In this document: piece after piece, positions 1 through 7,398 of the stretch | Numbering within the stretch: position 1 is the first letter of the stretch | Layout: the number at the start of each line of letters is the position of its first letter | Origin: SZUA-442 sp051011415 | GTDB taxonomy: Bacteria; Actinomycetota; Acidimicrobiia; Spongiisociales; UBA5794 | Assembly: GCA_051011415.1 (NCBI GenBank) | Contig: JBPCTY010000005.1 | Span: forward strand, 1 to 23,003 | Direction of reading: 5' to 3' | DNA length: 23,003 bases | The notes under the pieces: model-generated | Seen by the model: the letters and a program-made list of their open reading frames with translations, nothing else | Databases searched by the model: none | Told to the model about the DNA's origin: nothing | Position numbers and translations under genes: made by a program

Positions 1-678
1 GTCCTCGGCATTGACCACGTACCAGGGAGCCTGCTTGATGTCGGTGTGGTCGAACATGATGTCCTTTGCCTTTGAGAACTCAACCCACCGGGCTCGGGAC
101 TCAAGATCCATCGGGCTCAGCTTCCACCGTTTGGTCTTGTCATCGATGCGGGCCTGGAACCTTCGCTCCTGCTCCTCATCGCTCACGGAGAACCAATACT
201 TGATCAGGGTGATCCCGCTTCGCACGATCATGCGCTCGTATTCAGGGCACGAACGCAGAAACTCCTTGTATTCCTCTTCGGTGCAGAACCCCATCACGGG
301 CTCAACGAGTGCACGGTTGTACCAAGAACGATCGAACAGCACCATCTCGCCAGCGGCTGGCAGATAGTTGGAGTACCGCTGGAACCACCACTGGGTCTTT
401 TCCCTGCTCGTCGGAGTGCCAAGTGCTTCGACCCGACACACCCGAGGACTCAGCTTCTCGGTGATCCGCTTGATCGCCCCACCCTTGCCGGCAGCGTCCC
501 TTCCTTCAAAGATGACGACAACCTTGAGCCCTTCCTCCCTGATGTAGCTCTGGAGCTTGACGAGCTCCTCCTGAAGATGCGCAAGCTCTGCCTCATAGAA
601 CTTCTTCTTGAGTTTCGGCTTCTTGACGCTCTGCACAGGTTCAATCGTCTCGAACACAGACTCGGTGACTTCGGTCAT
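1..678 (-). CDS. ppk2: Polyphosphate kinase 2 family protein (partial, C-terminus off the window)
   Basis: This is the N-terminal 226 codons of a PPK2-family kinase, which transfers phosphate between polyphosphate and nucleotides in the cytoplasm. The reading frame is open from an ATG at 678 to the window edge, so the C-terminus is missing. A charged N-terminal helix (about 20-50) leads into a Walker A loop, GRDAAGKGG (59-67). The Walker B and lid region is LFDRSWYNRALVEPVMGF (114-131), and a later block around 180-205 contains KRWKLSPMDLESR. These are diagnostic PPK2 features and place it in the single-domain class. It is divergent from the SAM hydroxide adenosyltransferase gene, with only about 41 bases between the two. 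Whether it mainly makes or consumes polyphosphate cannot be told from this fragment. Confidence 0.93.
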   Translation of the reverse strand, partial: MTEVTESVFETIEPVQSVKKPKLKKKFYEAELAHLQEELVKLQSYIREEGLKVVVIFEGRDAAGKGGAIKRITEKLSPRVCRVEALGTPTSREKTQWWFQRYSNYLPAAGEMVLFDRSWYNRALVEPVMGFCTEEEYKEFLRSCPEYERMIVRSGITLIKYWFSVSDEEQERRFQARIDDKTKRWKLSPMDLESRARWVEFSKAKDIMFDHTDIKQAPWYVVNAED

Positions 679-719
679 TTGCGGTCCAAACAGTCGGCTG
701 CTCCCACACTACCTATGCC

Positions 720-1616
720 GTGGGAACCGATCCTGTTGGGACTCTTCCGCAGGGCGGTACGCTCCCAGTCGTGAGCGTCCCTATTTCATTCCTTTCGGAC
801 TTCGGTCATCGCGATGAGTTCGTTGGCGTGGTGCACGGGGTCATCGCTCGGGTCGCCCCAGATGTTCGTGTCCTCGACATCACGCACGGCATCAGGCCCG
901 GTGATATTCACGGAGGGGCACTCTCGCTCACGCGTGCGGTGCAGTTCATGCCAGATGGTGTATTCCTCGCCGTCGTCGACCCCGGTGTGGGTACCGACCG
1001 CCGAGCTATCGCTGCACGTACACCGGTTGGGTTCTTTGTCGGGCCGGACAACGGCGTGCTTGCGCCAGCTGTGGCGATGGTCGGCGGAGCGGATGTGATC
1101 GTTTCGATCGAGGATCCTCGCTTTCGCCTGCCTGCACCTGGAGAGACTTTCCACGGAAGAGATGTGTTCGGCCCAGCTGCAGCGGTTCTCGCATCAGGCC
1201 AAGCCGAGATTGAGGACCTTGGTCCCGCGCAGCCACCCGATTCGATTAGCCCCCTTCTCGTTCCGCTGGCGGAACCGGCAGGGAATGGAGCGATCAAGGC
1301 AACGGTGCTGTGGATCGACTCGTTTGGGAATATCCAGTTCAACATCTCGCCAGAGGATCTTGTGACGCTGGAGCTCTCTCCTGGTGATGATGTTTCCCTC
1401 GCATATGAGATGTCGAATCATCGAATCCTGTGGGGGGAGACGTACGGTGCGGTCGACGAGGGTGAAGCGGTCTTTCACGTCGATTCCCATGGTCAGATCG
1501 CGCTCGCGGTGCGGTCCGGCAGGGCCGAGGAAGACTTCGCTTTCGGCGTCGGTGATCCTGTGTTGATTGGTCGTCCCGACGGGGGCAACAAGATCGAGAT
1601 CAGGGCTGTTGACTGA
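720..1616 (+). CDS. S-adenosyl-L-methionine hydroxide adenosyltransferase (DUF62 / SAM hydrolase)
   Basis: The protein belongs to the DUF62 family, relatives of fluorinase and chlorinase. Its usual members hydrolyse SAM to adenosine and methionine. Visible family motifs are FLSDFGHRDEFVG near the N-terminus (aspartates that hold the ribose and water), the DPGVGTDRRAIA block, FVGPDNGVLAPA, and in the second domain WIDSFGNIQFN. Length (298 residues) fits the two-domain family. The ATG at 720 adds about 17 residues before the conserved core and has no clear ribosome binding site. A GTG at 771, directly before SVPISFLSDFG, is a credible alternative start. The halide-binding loop that marks fluorinases is not evident, so hydrolase is preferred. 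Its job in the cell is unclear; removal of excess SAM is a common suggestion for the family. Confidence 0.9.
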   Translation: MGTDPVGTLPQGGTLPVVSVPISFLSDFGHRDEFVGVVHGVIARVAPDVRVLDITHGIRPGDIHGGALSLTRAVQFMPDGVFLAVVDPGVGTDRRAIAARTPVGFFVGPDNGVLAPAVAMVGGADVIVSIEDPRFRLPAPGETFHGRDVFGPAAAVLASGQAEIEDLGPAQPPDSISPLLVPLAEPAGNGAIKATVLWIDSFGNIQFNISPEDLVTLELSPGDDVSLAYEMSNHRILWGETYGAVDEGEAVFHVDSHGQIALAVRSGRAEEDFAFGVGDPVLIGRPDGGNKIEIRAVD

Positions 1617-1655
1617 TTGGTGCAGGTCTGCGATGTCACATGCGCCGATATCCTG

Positions 1656-1661
1656 TAGAAT
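1656..1661 (+). promoter_or_regulatory. Possible -10 element (TAGAAT) ahead of the small membrane protein gene
   Basis: TAGAAT lies 48 bases before the ATG at 1709 in the 92-base gap after the SAM hydrolase gene. The same hexamer followed by G also occurs ahead of the bc operon (7593-7598). No convincing -35 is seen at the right spacing. An imperfect TTAG-N7-CTAA inverted repeat (1664-1678) follows immediately and could be an operator. Support is weak. Confidence 0.3.
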
Positions 1662-1708
1662 GGTTAGGTAACGACTAAGGAACTCTGCGCTCGCCAGCAA
1701 GGAGTGAC

Positions 1709-1951
1709 ATGACCAACCGCAGGGCGATCTGGTGGGTGGATGTCGGTATGGCCGGCTTTGTCGCCGTGTTCATCGCAATTGTGATGTTCGCTGACGACGC
1801 CATCTTCAACCTCTCGATGACGATCTTCATTGCAGCGTTGCTGGTGTGGGCGTTTGTTGCCGAGGTTGCCGCACGGAATCTCGAACTGAATCAGACCGAG
1901 GAACAAGCTGCCGTCCGCACCGCACACCATGGGACCCCGATTCACCACTAG
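1709..1951 (+). CDS. Small two-helix membrane protein, function unknown
   Basis: I do not recognise this 80-residue protein. It has two predicted membrane helices, about residues 9-28 and 33-54, separated by a very short DDAIFN turn. An acidic, His-ending cytoplasmic tail follows (last residues GTPIHH). The start is well supported: AAGGAG at 1699-1704 precedes the ATG at 1709. It stands between the SAM hydrolase and GNAT genes on the same strand and could share a transcript with either. Nothing in the sequence suggests catalysis. The natural C-terminal HH pair is a minor oddity. Confidence 0.75.
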   Translation: MTNRRAIWWVDVGMAGFVAVFIAIVMFADDAIFNLSMTIFIAALLVWAFVAEVAARNLELNQTEEQAAVRTAHHGTPIHH

Positions 1952-1964
1952 AAATGCGTACGCT

Positions 1965-1996
1965 CTCTCGGGTCGGTCTGGCTAGACCGCTGAGAG
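1965..1996 (+). promoter_or_regulatory. Leader hairpin overlapping the ribosome binding site of the GNAT gene
   Basis: CTCTC (1965-1969) pairs with GAGAG (1992-1996), and CGGTCT (1974-1979) pairs perfectly with AGACCG (1984-1989) across a GGCT loop. The descending arm runs into the purine-rich Shine-Dalgarno GAGAGGGAG that ends at 2000, nine bases before the ATG at 2010. It could be an attenuator, a terminator for the upstream gene (no T-run follows), or a structure that masks the ribosome site. Confidence 0.45.
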
Positions 1997-2009
1997 GGAG
2001 TTTCGTCAC

Positions 2010-2588
2010 ATGACCGAGGAGTTTGCGTTCGAGGAGATGCCTCGGCTTGAAACGAAACGGCTCGTGTTGCGCAGGTTCGACACACGGGCAGATATCGATG
2101 CATTGTTCGATCTCTTCGCCGATCCCGAGGTCGCCCGATACACGGACACCGGACCGTTCTCCGAGCGCGCAGACGCTGTAGAAGTCGCTGAGTGGATCGA
2201 TCAGATCTTTGCCGAGCGGGTTGGGATGCGATGGGCAATCACCATCGGTGGGAAAGAGGGGTCTCTTGTCGGGACAGCTGGTTTCAACCATTGGGATGCG
2301 CACAACTCTCTTGCGGAGATCGGATACGACCTGGCAAGGGACCACTGGGGCCAGGGCCTGATGACGGAGGCGCTCGAGGCGATCGTTGAGTTCGGGTTTG
2401 AAGCGATGAACCTGAACCGCATCGAGGCAGATGTCACCGTGGGCAATGATGCGTCAATTGCGGTCCTCGAAAAGCTCGGGTTCAACCGAGAGGGTCTCTT
2501 CCGTCAACGAGCGTTCTGGAAGGGCAGCTACCACGATCTCGTCTTCCTTGGGCTTCTACGAGCTGACTGGGAACGCCACCAGTCCTGA
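2010..2588 (+). CDS. GNAT-family N-acetyltransferase, RimJ/RimL-like
   Basis: This 192-residue single-domain protein is a GNAT acetyltransferase of the Acetyltransf_3 type, which uses acetyl-CoA. It starts with the typical LETKRLVLRRFDTRADIDALFDLFADPEV block. The central strand pair is SLVGTAGFNHW...AEIGYDLARDHWGQGLMTEAL, with an acetyl-CoA loop of the form R-D-H-W-G-Q-G. The C-terminal block NRIEADVTVGNDASIAVLEKLGFNREG follows. These closely match RimJ/RimL-like enzymes that modify protein N-termini, but substrate specificity cannot be read from sequence and small-molecule targets are possible. The start is supported by AGGGAG upstream. The gene ends in a strong hairpin and converges with the leftward cytochrome operon. 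Confidence 0.92.
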   Translation: MTEEFAFEEMPRLETKRLVLRRFDTRADIDALFDLFADPEVARYTDTGPFSERADAVEVAEWIDQIFAERVGMRWAITIGGKEGSLVGTAGFNHWDAHNSLAEIGYDLARDHWGQGLMTEALEAIVEFGFEAMNLNRIEADVTVGNDASIAVLEKLGFNREGLFRQRAFWKGSYHDLVFLGLLRADWERHQS

Positions 2589-2625
2589 TCGTGTGACACT
2601 CATTGTTGAGCGTCAGTTCACGATC
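2587..2625. terminator. Long hairpin between convergent genes, likely bidirectional terminator
   Basis: GATCGTG (2587-2593) plus TGACACTCA (2594-2602) folds back on TGAGCGTCA (2607-2615) and CACGATC (2619-2625). The loop is TTGT, there is one A/C mismatch, and a GTT bulge lies between the two arms: about 15 base pairs in all. It begins on the GNAT stop codon and sits just downstream of the small leftward ORF. No T-run follows on either side, so a terminator without a U-tract is inferred. Confidence 0.65.
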
Positions 2626-2631
2626 GATCCG

Positions 2632-2727
2632 TCAAGGCGACAATCCCCCTGATATCAGCTTGATGATGAACGCCACCACGATGAACGCAAGGAGGATGGC
2701 CACGACGATGGACGTCACCGGGCGCAC
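2632..2727 (-). CDS. 31-residue single-helix membrane peptide
   Basis: Directly after the TAA of the flavoprotein gene, in the same frame, a GTG at 2727 opens a 32-codon reading frame ending in TGA at 2632. The product is almost entirely one membrane helix (about residues 6-25) rich in Val, Ile, Ala and Phe, with Arg2 on the N-terminal side, Lys23 near the C-terminal end of the helix, and a short SGGLSP tail. It is not a family I recognise. It could be a genuine small subunit translated by reinitiation, or a relic of a longer C-terminal anchor of the upstream protein, because a single stop codon separates them. A second possible start is the GTG at 2718. No strong ribosome binding site is visible. 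Confidence 0.45.
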   Translation of the reverse strand: MRPVTSIVVAILLAFIVVAFIIKLISGGLSP

Positions 2728-3954
2728 TTATCGGGACCCAACGTTCACGGTTTGCTCGATGGCGTTGTAGATGTGCTCAGTCATCTTCGCCTCGTCTGGG
2801 TCGAGCAGGTTTGCCATCACGTTGAGCGTCCACTCCATGAGCGGCTTTGATCTCAGACCCACTGTGGTCAGTGTTCGCATCACCGCTGGGTTACCGATCG
2901 CTTTGACAAAGACTCTGGCAACCCTGTGGTAGTCGCCGTAGACCTCTTCAAGTTCCTGCGCGTATGCGGCAAGAGCCAGACCATTGCCACCGATTGCCTC
3001 AGCAACCTGACGAGCGGCCATCCGTCCTGTTTCGTACGCGTAGTCGATGCCTTCCCCGTTGAATGGATTGACGGCGCCGGACGCATCCCCTACAAGGAGC
3101 CAGTTCCTGCCCACCTTCGGCCCAACCGAGAACGACATCGGCAACTTGCCGCCGATCGGCCGTGTGTGTGGGGTCGTCCCGGTGATCTTCCAGTGCTCCG
3201 GCAATGAGGATGCATACGCCTCGAGGATGTGCGACGTGTTGACATCCTTCCAACCCTTGAACGTAGACACGAGACCGGCGCCGAGGTTGATCTCACCGTC
3301 TCCGAGGGGGAAGACCCACCCGTAGCCAGGCATCGCTCGTCCCTGCGCATCTCGGATATCGAGCTGGCTCTCGATGAATGCATCATCCGAGTTGGGGCTT
3401 TCCCAGTAGCCACGCACAGCCAATCCGTAGGGAAAGTCCTTTCGCCGCGCCGCACCGACGCCGCGACCAAAGCGAGAGTTGGAGCCGTCTGCAATCACCA
3501 CGAAGTCAGGGTGGACAGTGCGTTCCCCATCGGCACCCTTGAGAGTTACACCAGTGACGCGATCGTGTTCAAGGATTGGGCTCGCAGTCGTTGCTTGCTC
3601 CACCACTGCACCTTGTTGCTCTGCAAGCGCTGCGACCGTTCCGTCGAGGTCGGCCCTTCGCATCGTGGCACCCCAGTTCGGGTATACGGAGTGATCCGGC
3701 CACGGCATCTCAATCATCAGGTCGCCGGCGTACGCTCGCAGTCCATAAACACGGTGAAGGTCGAGACCTTCGAAATCGAATCCCATGTCGAGCAGCTGCT
3801 TGATGGCTCTTGGTGTGAGACCGTCACCGCATGCCTTTTCGCGTGGGTACGTCTTCTTTTCCACGAGATGGACATCGATCCCGTTGCGCGCAAGCCAGTA
3901 GGCCGTCGACGCACCGCCAGGACCTCCACCAACAACGAGAACACGAGAAGTCAT
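2728..3954 (-). CDS. Geranylgeranyl reductase family FAD-dependent oxidoreductase (MenJ-like)
   Basis: This 408-residue flavoprotein belongs to the geranylgeranyl reductase family, whose members saturate isoprenoid double bonds. In actinobacteria the best-known homologue is MenJ, which reduces one isoprene unit of menaquinone. The sequence shows the FAD Rossmann start GGGPGG (9-14) with the ribose-binding Glu32, the family signature KACGDGLTPRAI (40-51), and the second FAD motif LVGDASGAVNPFNGEGIDYA (287-306). It is the third gene of a leftward run starting with two cytochrome genes, which fits a role in tailoring the respiratory quinone. The ATG at 3954 has GGAGG only one base away, so the true ribosome site is uncertain. 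A chlorophyll or archaeal-lipid role is unlikely in this context. Confidence 0.88.
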   Translation of the reverse strand: MTSRVLVVGGGPGGASTAYWLARNGIDVHLVEKKTYPREKACGDGLTPRAIKQLLDMGFDFEGLDLHRVYGLRAYAGDLMIEMPWPDHSVYPNWGATMRRADLDGTVAALAEQQGAVVEQATTASPILEHDRVTGVTLKGADGERTVHPDFVVIADGSNSRFGRGVGAARRKDFPYGLAVRGYWESPNSDDAFIESQLDIRDAQGRAMPGYGWVFPLGDGEINLGAGLVSTFKGWKDVNTSHILEAYASSLPEHWKITGTTPHTRPIGGKLPMSFSVGPKVGRNWLLVGDASGAVNPFNGEGIDYAYETGRMAARQVAEAIGGNGLALAAYAQELEEVYGDYHRVARVFVKAIGNPAVMRTLTTVGLRSKPLMEWTLNVMANLLDPDEAKMTEHIYNAIEQTVNVGSR

Positions 3955-4002
3955 GCCTCCGAGGGTACCGATGTGGAGTTTTGACGATCCGGGCCGAATC
4001 GG

Positions 4003-5493
4003 TCAGGGAGCGGATGCCTCAGCAAGCTCTTCCGCTTCCTCGGGTGAGACCAGGCCGCAATCGAGTTCAGCCTCCTCGAGCGGCTGTCCACCGAACTGGA
4101 CACGCTCGTAGAGGGACACGCTTGCGATCTGTTCGGGGGTCAGGGTGCCCTCGTAACTCGGCATGACTCCGACACCACCAACGGGCTTGTCTGTCGCACC
4201 GTACGTCGAGTCGGGCCAGTTAGCAGTTCCGAGGCTGATCCATGAAGAGTGATCGTCACAGGAACCTGATGGGAAGGTTGCGAGAACCGCACCACCAGCC
4301 ATTGCTGGCCCTGCTCCGCCTTCACCTGAGGCGCCGTGACACGCAGCGCACTGGGTGTAGATCGCCCCGCCATCCGCGAAGAAGTCGACCGTGTCCGATC
4401 CGTATTCGGACCCGTCACAGTTGACCGCAAGACCCGTTGCCTCGTCAACCTTGAGCTGTCCTGCCGAGCCACAGTCCGGACCGTTGGGCGCAACGAGAAT
4501 GTATGTGACAGCGAAGAGCGGTATCAGGACGAAGGCAGCCGCAAGCCAAGTCGGATATCCACTTCGGCGAAGTGAGGATTCGTCATCATCGATGTCGTCG
4601 TCTTCAGGCTCTTCGACAGCACTGGCCTCGATGATCTCAACGGTTTCGGACGACTGCTCCTCTTCGTCGCTTTCTGGAGCAGCGTCGTCATCGTCTGCGG
4701 CAGCTGGCGACGGAGGCTTTTGCGGTTCGGATTCCTGCGAGCCAGCATCCTCAGATGTGTCAACGAGCGCTGGATCGACGCCAGCCCACTCAGCGAGAAC
4801 AGCCTCGAGTGGCTCACCGGTCTTCTTCGCTCGTGCTTCAGCGGACCGCTTTGCGAGCGACGCTGGCATCCCCTTGGCTTCTGCGACTTTGTCGAGCAGT
4901 TCGTCCATTGAGATAGCCACAACGACCGCACCGGCGGCTGCGGGTGCTGCTGCGGCGGCAGGCCTTGAGGGTTCCTCTTCCGTTTCTGGTTCCTCATCTG
5001 CGGCAGTGGCAGCGGGTGCTTCTCCCGGAGCCTCGGCTGTGGGTGCAGCGGTGTCTGCTTCAGGTGCGATGTCGTTCGGGTCTACGCCAGCCCACAGGGC
5101 CAGGACCTCATCAACTGACTGACCTGAGTTCCTTGCCCGTGCCTCGGCGGATGAGAGCACAAGCTTGGCTGGCATCCTCTTTGCTTCAGCTGCAAGATTC
5201 AGAAGTTGCTCCGTACCGAGCGATGCAACGGCAGCTTCATCATCTTCGTTCGCCGGCTCGTCAGCGGAATCGGATCCGTCCGTTGCCGCATCGTCCTGAA
5301 TGCCTTCGTCTGATGTGTCGTCGGATGCAACGGGGGCGGCTGGGGCCGCCGCTTCGCCTGCCCACTCTCGGAGGACCGCTTCGACTGTTGTGCCTTCCTT
5401 CTCCGCCCGTGCTTGTGCGGATCGCTCGGCGAGCGATGGAGGCATCCCAATCGCCTCGGCAGCTTTCTGAAGCAGTTCATCCATATCCGCCAC
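4003..5493 (-). CDS. Membrane-anchored monoheme cytochrome c with three N-terminal cytoplasmic helical repeats
   Basis: The 496-residue protein has three similar repeats at about 4-46, 94-137 and 196-240. Each has the pattern LL..AAEA..MP..L..RSA.ARA...G.....VL..WAG, and they are joined by acidic, Ala/Pro-rich linkers. A single membrane helix follows (about 314-335) preceded by LRR, so the repeats should face the cytoplasm. The exported C-terminal part is a class I cytochrome c with CAACH (382-386) and a likely Met ligand in MPSYEGTLT (Met444). Extra cysteines at 341, 359, 412 and 479 could form disulfides. The gene abuts the stop of the CcoN/CcoO-like gene. The start is the GTG at 5493, or the ATG at 5484, which has AGGTGG five bases upstream. 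Its heme domain probably carries electrons like CcoP. The repeats resemble the peripheral-subunit (E3) binding fold but lack its GTGxxGR ending; that link is only suggestive. Confidence 0.85.
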   Translation of the reverse strand: MADMDELLQKAAEAIGMPPSLAERSAQARAEKEGTTVEAVLREWAGEAAAPAAPVASDDTSDEGIQDDAATDGSDSADEPANEDDEAAVASLGTEQLLNLAAEAKRMPAKLVLSSAEARARNSGQSVDEVLALWAGVDPNDIAPEADTAAPTAEAPGEAPAATAADEEPETEEEPSRPAAAAAPAAAGAVVVAISMDELLDKVAEAKGMPASLAKRSAEARAKKTGEPLEAVLAEWAGVDPALVDTSEDAGSQESEPQKPPSPAAADDDDAAPESDEEEQSSETVEIIEASAVEEPEDDDIDDDESSLRRSGYPTWLAAAFVLIPLFAVTYILVAPNGPDCGSAGQLKVDEATGLAVNCDGSEYGSDTVDFFADGGAIYTQCAACHGASGEGGAGPAMAGGAVLATFPSGSCDDHSSWISLGTANWPDSTYGATDKPVGGVGVMPSYEGTLTPEQIASVSLYERVQFGGQPLEEAELDCGLVSPEEAEELAEASAP

Positions 5494-7398
5494 CTACTTC
5501 AACGTCTCGATGTAACTGACAAGTGCACCAATGTCGTCCTCGGATAGGTACGAGTACGAAGGCATTGTCGACCACGGTACAAGTGATCGCGGATCCTTCA
5601 GGTGAGCCTCGACGAGCACCTTGTCAAAGAACTCACCACGGCTTGCGACATGCATGAGGTCGGGTCCGAAACGATATGCGCCGAGGAGCGCAGGCTTCTC
5701 GTTTGCGTAGTCGCCAGCAACGGTCACAGGGCCGAGCCCTACGTCGGTTCCGATCGGTCGAACGACCTGCGTATGGCACTCGGTGCATCCCTCGCTGATG
5801 TAGAGATCTCTTCCGAGTGCCTCGGACGTTCCTTCTGCGTACGTCCGAGACGTATCTGCGAGGAGGGTGCCTTCTCTGTCCGTGTCATCGGCGATCGGAA
5901 GAACCAGGGTCATGGTTGCCGCGAAGATGAACACGGCTGCTGTGCCCCAGGTGAGGCGTTTCCATGTCGCGTAGCGAAGCGCGCCTTCGAACTCGAGATC
6001 AAAACCCGTGTCGGTAGCGGGCGCTGTGAGTTCCTGGTCGGATGATCGGCCAAGGGCAAATGCGAAGAAGAACTGAGCCACCGCATACAACGCCATACCG
6101 AGAGCGGCAATCCACAGGAAGGGTTCGGTGCTTTCTGCGGTGACGTTCCACGCCTGGCCCGCATCGGCGTACGTCTGACTCGCTGATCCGGCCGCCCAGG
6201 AGAACCCAACGACCAGCGCACCGACAGCAAGACCGGTGAACATGACCACAAGGCCCATCGTCGACAAGAAGTAGTGGGTTGACCGTGCACCTGCTGCGCC
6301 CCCCCTCGTGAGTGAGCGAATTGCGAACACGGCGTATGACCCACCGCCAAGAATGACGAGCACCCAGGCTGTGTTGACCCATGTCGTGTATTGGGCGATC
6401 GAACTTGTCGCCCGCCAGGCCCACAGCAGAGTGACGATCGTTGCGGTGGCCAAGGTGATTGAGCTCACTACTGCGTACCGAAGAGATTGGCGGTCCTTGA
6501 TGTCCGCGATCCGCCCTCGAATCATCAGGGAGATGTCGCCCGCAATGGTGAAGAGAGGTATCAGCGCGCCAATCGCAAATGCGATGGAGATCGTCTCATA
6601 CCAGTCGGGAACCGGCGTATAGACAAGAGCGACCGCAGCAAGGTTCGCCCAGATCAGAGTGAGCGACCAGAACCCGAGAGCGGAGAGAGGTCGTGGTTCA
6701 GTCGGGTCTGTGCCAGTGAGGGTGCTGAATATGAAGTAGAGGAGCCCGACGCTCGCGGTGACAACAAAGAGACCGAGGAACGTCGCGTTCACGAATGCGA
6801 ACTGGATGCTTCCAGCGATACCGGATGATGCGGGGATGAGGCCAACGACCGCTGAGAGGGTGAGCCAGATTGGGGCTGCCGTGAGATACCAACCCGCTGC
6901 CCCGAGATGGTTGCCTCTCGCCCTTGCTGTGCTCGTTACCGATATAGCTGCCAAGAGGTAGCCGATCGCAAGGATTGCTCGTGCCCATATTGGGGTCTCG
7001 TTGCCGACCAGGCCGCTGCTGAATCCGAACAGAATCCCCATTACGCCAGCAATGACTCCGACGGAGATGACGATGAGTGATGCAGTGGCAAGGACGGACC
7101 GCTTGTGACCTTGCATCGTGATGCGGGGAAGGATGTAGTAGGTCGCTCCAAGCAGACCCAGCGTCAGCCATCCGTCTGCGAGCAGTGCGCGTCCAGCGGG
7201 TGCGAGCTTTCCGTACGTGAGTGCGGACACACCCGAAAACAGTTCAGGCAGCACGAGCTGGAACGCTGCCCCCACTGCGACGAGAACACCGAGCACCAAG
7301 AAGATGGTTGCGCTGATGAAGTGGAGTCGGACGACGCTTGACGAGTCAGTGAGCTCGTCAGGCTGCTCGACGTCGTTCGATGAGGTTTCGGCTGTCAC
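5494..7398 (-). CDS. Degenerate CcoN-like membrane domain fused to CcoO-like cytochrome c
   Basis: Residues 1-500 form about 12 membrane helices with the layout of CcoN, the catalytic subunit of cbb3 oxidase, including recognisable stretches YGKLAPAGR...YYILPR (62-92) and YTPVPDW (260-266). The metal-binding histidines are absent: by eye, the canonical positions fall at Gly69, Val203, Val256/Ala257, Ala344 and Val346. The only histidines before 500 are 26, 98, 164 and 375, which I judge off-site. Residues 528-634 are a clear CcoO domain with CTECH (538-542), RFGPDLMHV and a Met ligand in MPSYSYL (Met612). The GTG start at 7398 has AGGAGG (7409-7414) ten bases upstream. The frame is intact, so it is not a pseudogene. 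It probably cannot reduce oxygen and may act as a membrane platform for heme c. Confidence 0.82.
   Translation of the reverse strand: MTAETSSNDVEQPDELTDSSSVVRLHFISATIFLVLGVLVAVGAAFQLVLPELFSGVSALTYGKLAPAGRALLADGWLTLGLLGATYYILPRITMQGHKRSVLATASLIVISVGVIAGVMGILFGFSSGLVGNETPIWARAILAIGYLLAAISVTSTARARGNHLGAAGWYLTAAPIWLTLSAVVGLIPASSGIAGSIQFAFVNATFLGLFVVTASVGLLYFIFSTLTGTDPTEPRPLSALGFWSLTLIWANLAAVALVYTPVPDWYETISIAFAIGALIPLFTIAGDISLMIRGRIADIKDRQSLRYAVVSSITLATATIVTLLWAWRATSSIAQYTTWVNTAWVLVILGGGSYAVFAIRSLTRGGAAGARSTHYFLSTMGLVVMFTGLAVGALVVGFSWAAGSASQTYADAGQAWNVTAESTEPFLWIAALGMALYAVAQFFFAFALGRSSDQELTAPATDTGFDLEFEGALRYATWKRLTWGTAAVFIFAATMTLVLPIADDTDREGTLLADTSRTYAEGTSEALGRDLYISEGCTECHTQVVRPIGTDVGLGPVTVAGDYANEKPALLGAYRFGPDLMHVASRGEFFDKVLVEAHLKDPRSLVPWSTMPSYSYLSEDDIGALVSYIETLK

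Noticed and set aside
1664..1680. IdeR/DtxR-like iron box (TTAGGT...CTAA)
   Set aside because: Only part of the 19-base consensus is present and the downstream gene has no iron link.
3229..3984. 251-residue open frame on the plus strand
   Set aside because: It lies antisense to the well-supported FAD reductase gene, has no recognisable motif and reflects codon-position bias of the real gene.
4391..5122. 243-residue Ser/Ala-rich frame on the plus strand, resembling a low-complexity surface protein
   Set aside because: It is the complement of the repeat and linker region of the cytochrome c gene; the Ser runs mirror Asp/Glu codons.
5494..7398. Calling the CcoN-like gene a pseudogene or a functional cbb3 oxidase
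   Set aside because: The frame is intact with a good ribosome site and a complete CcoO domain, so not a pseudogene; ligand histidines are missing, so not a working oxidase.
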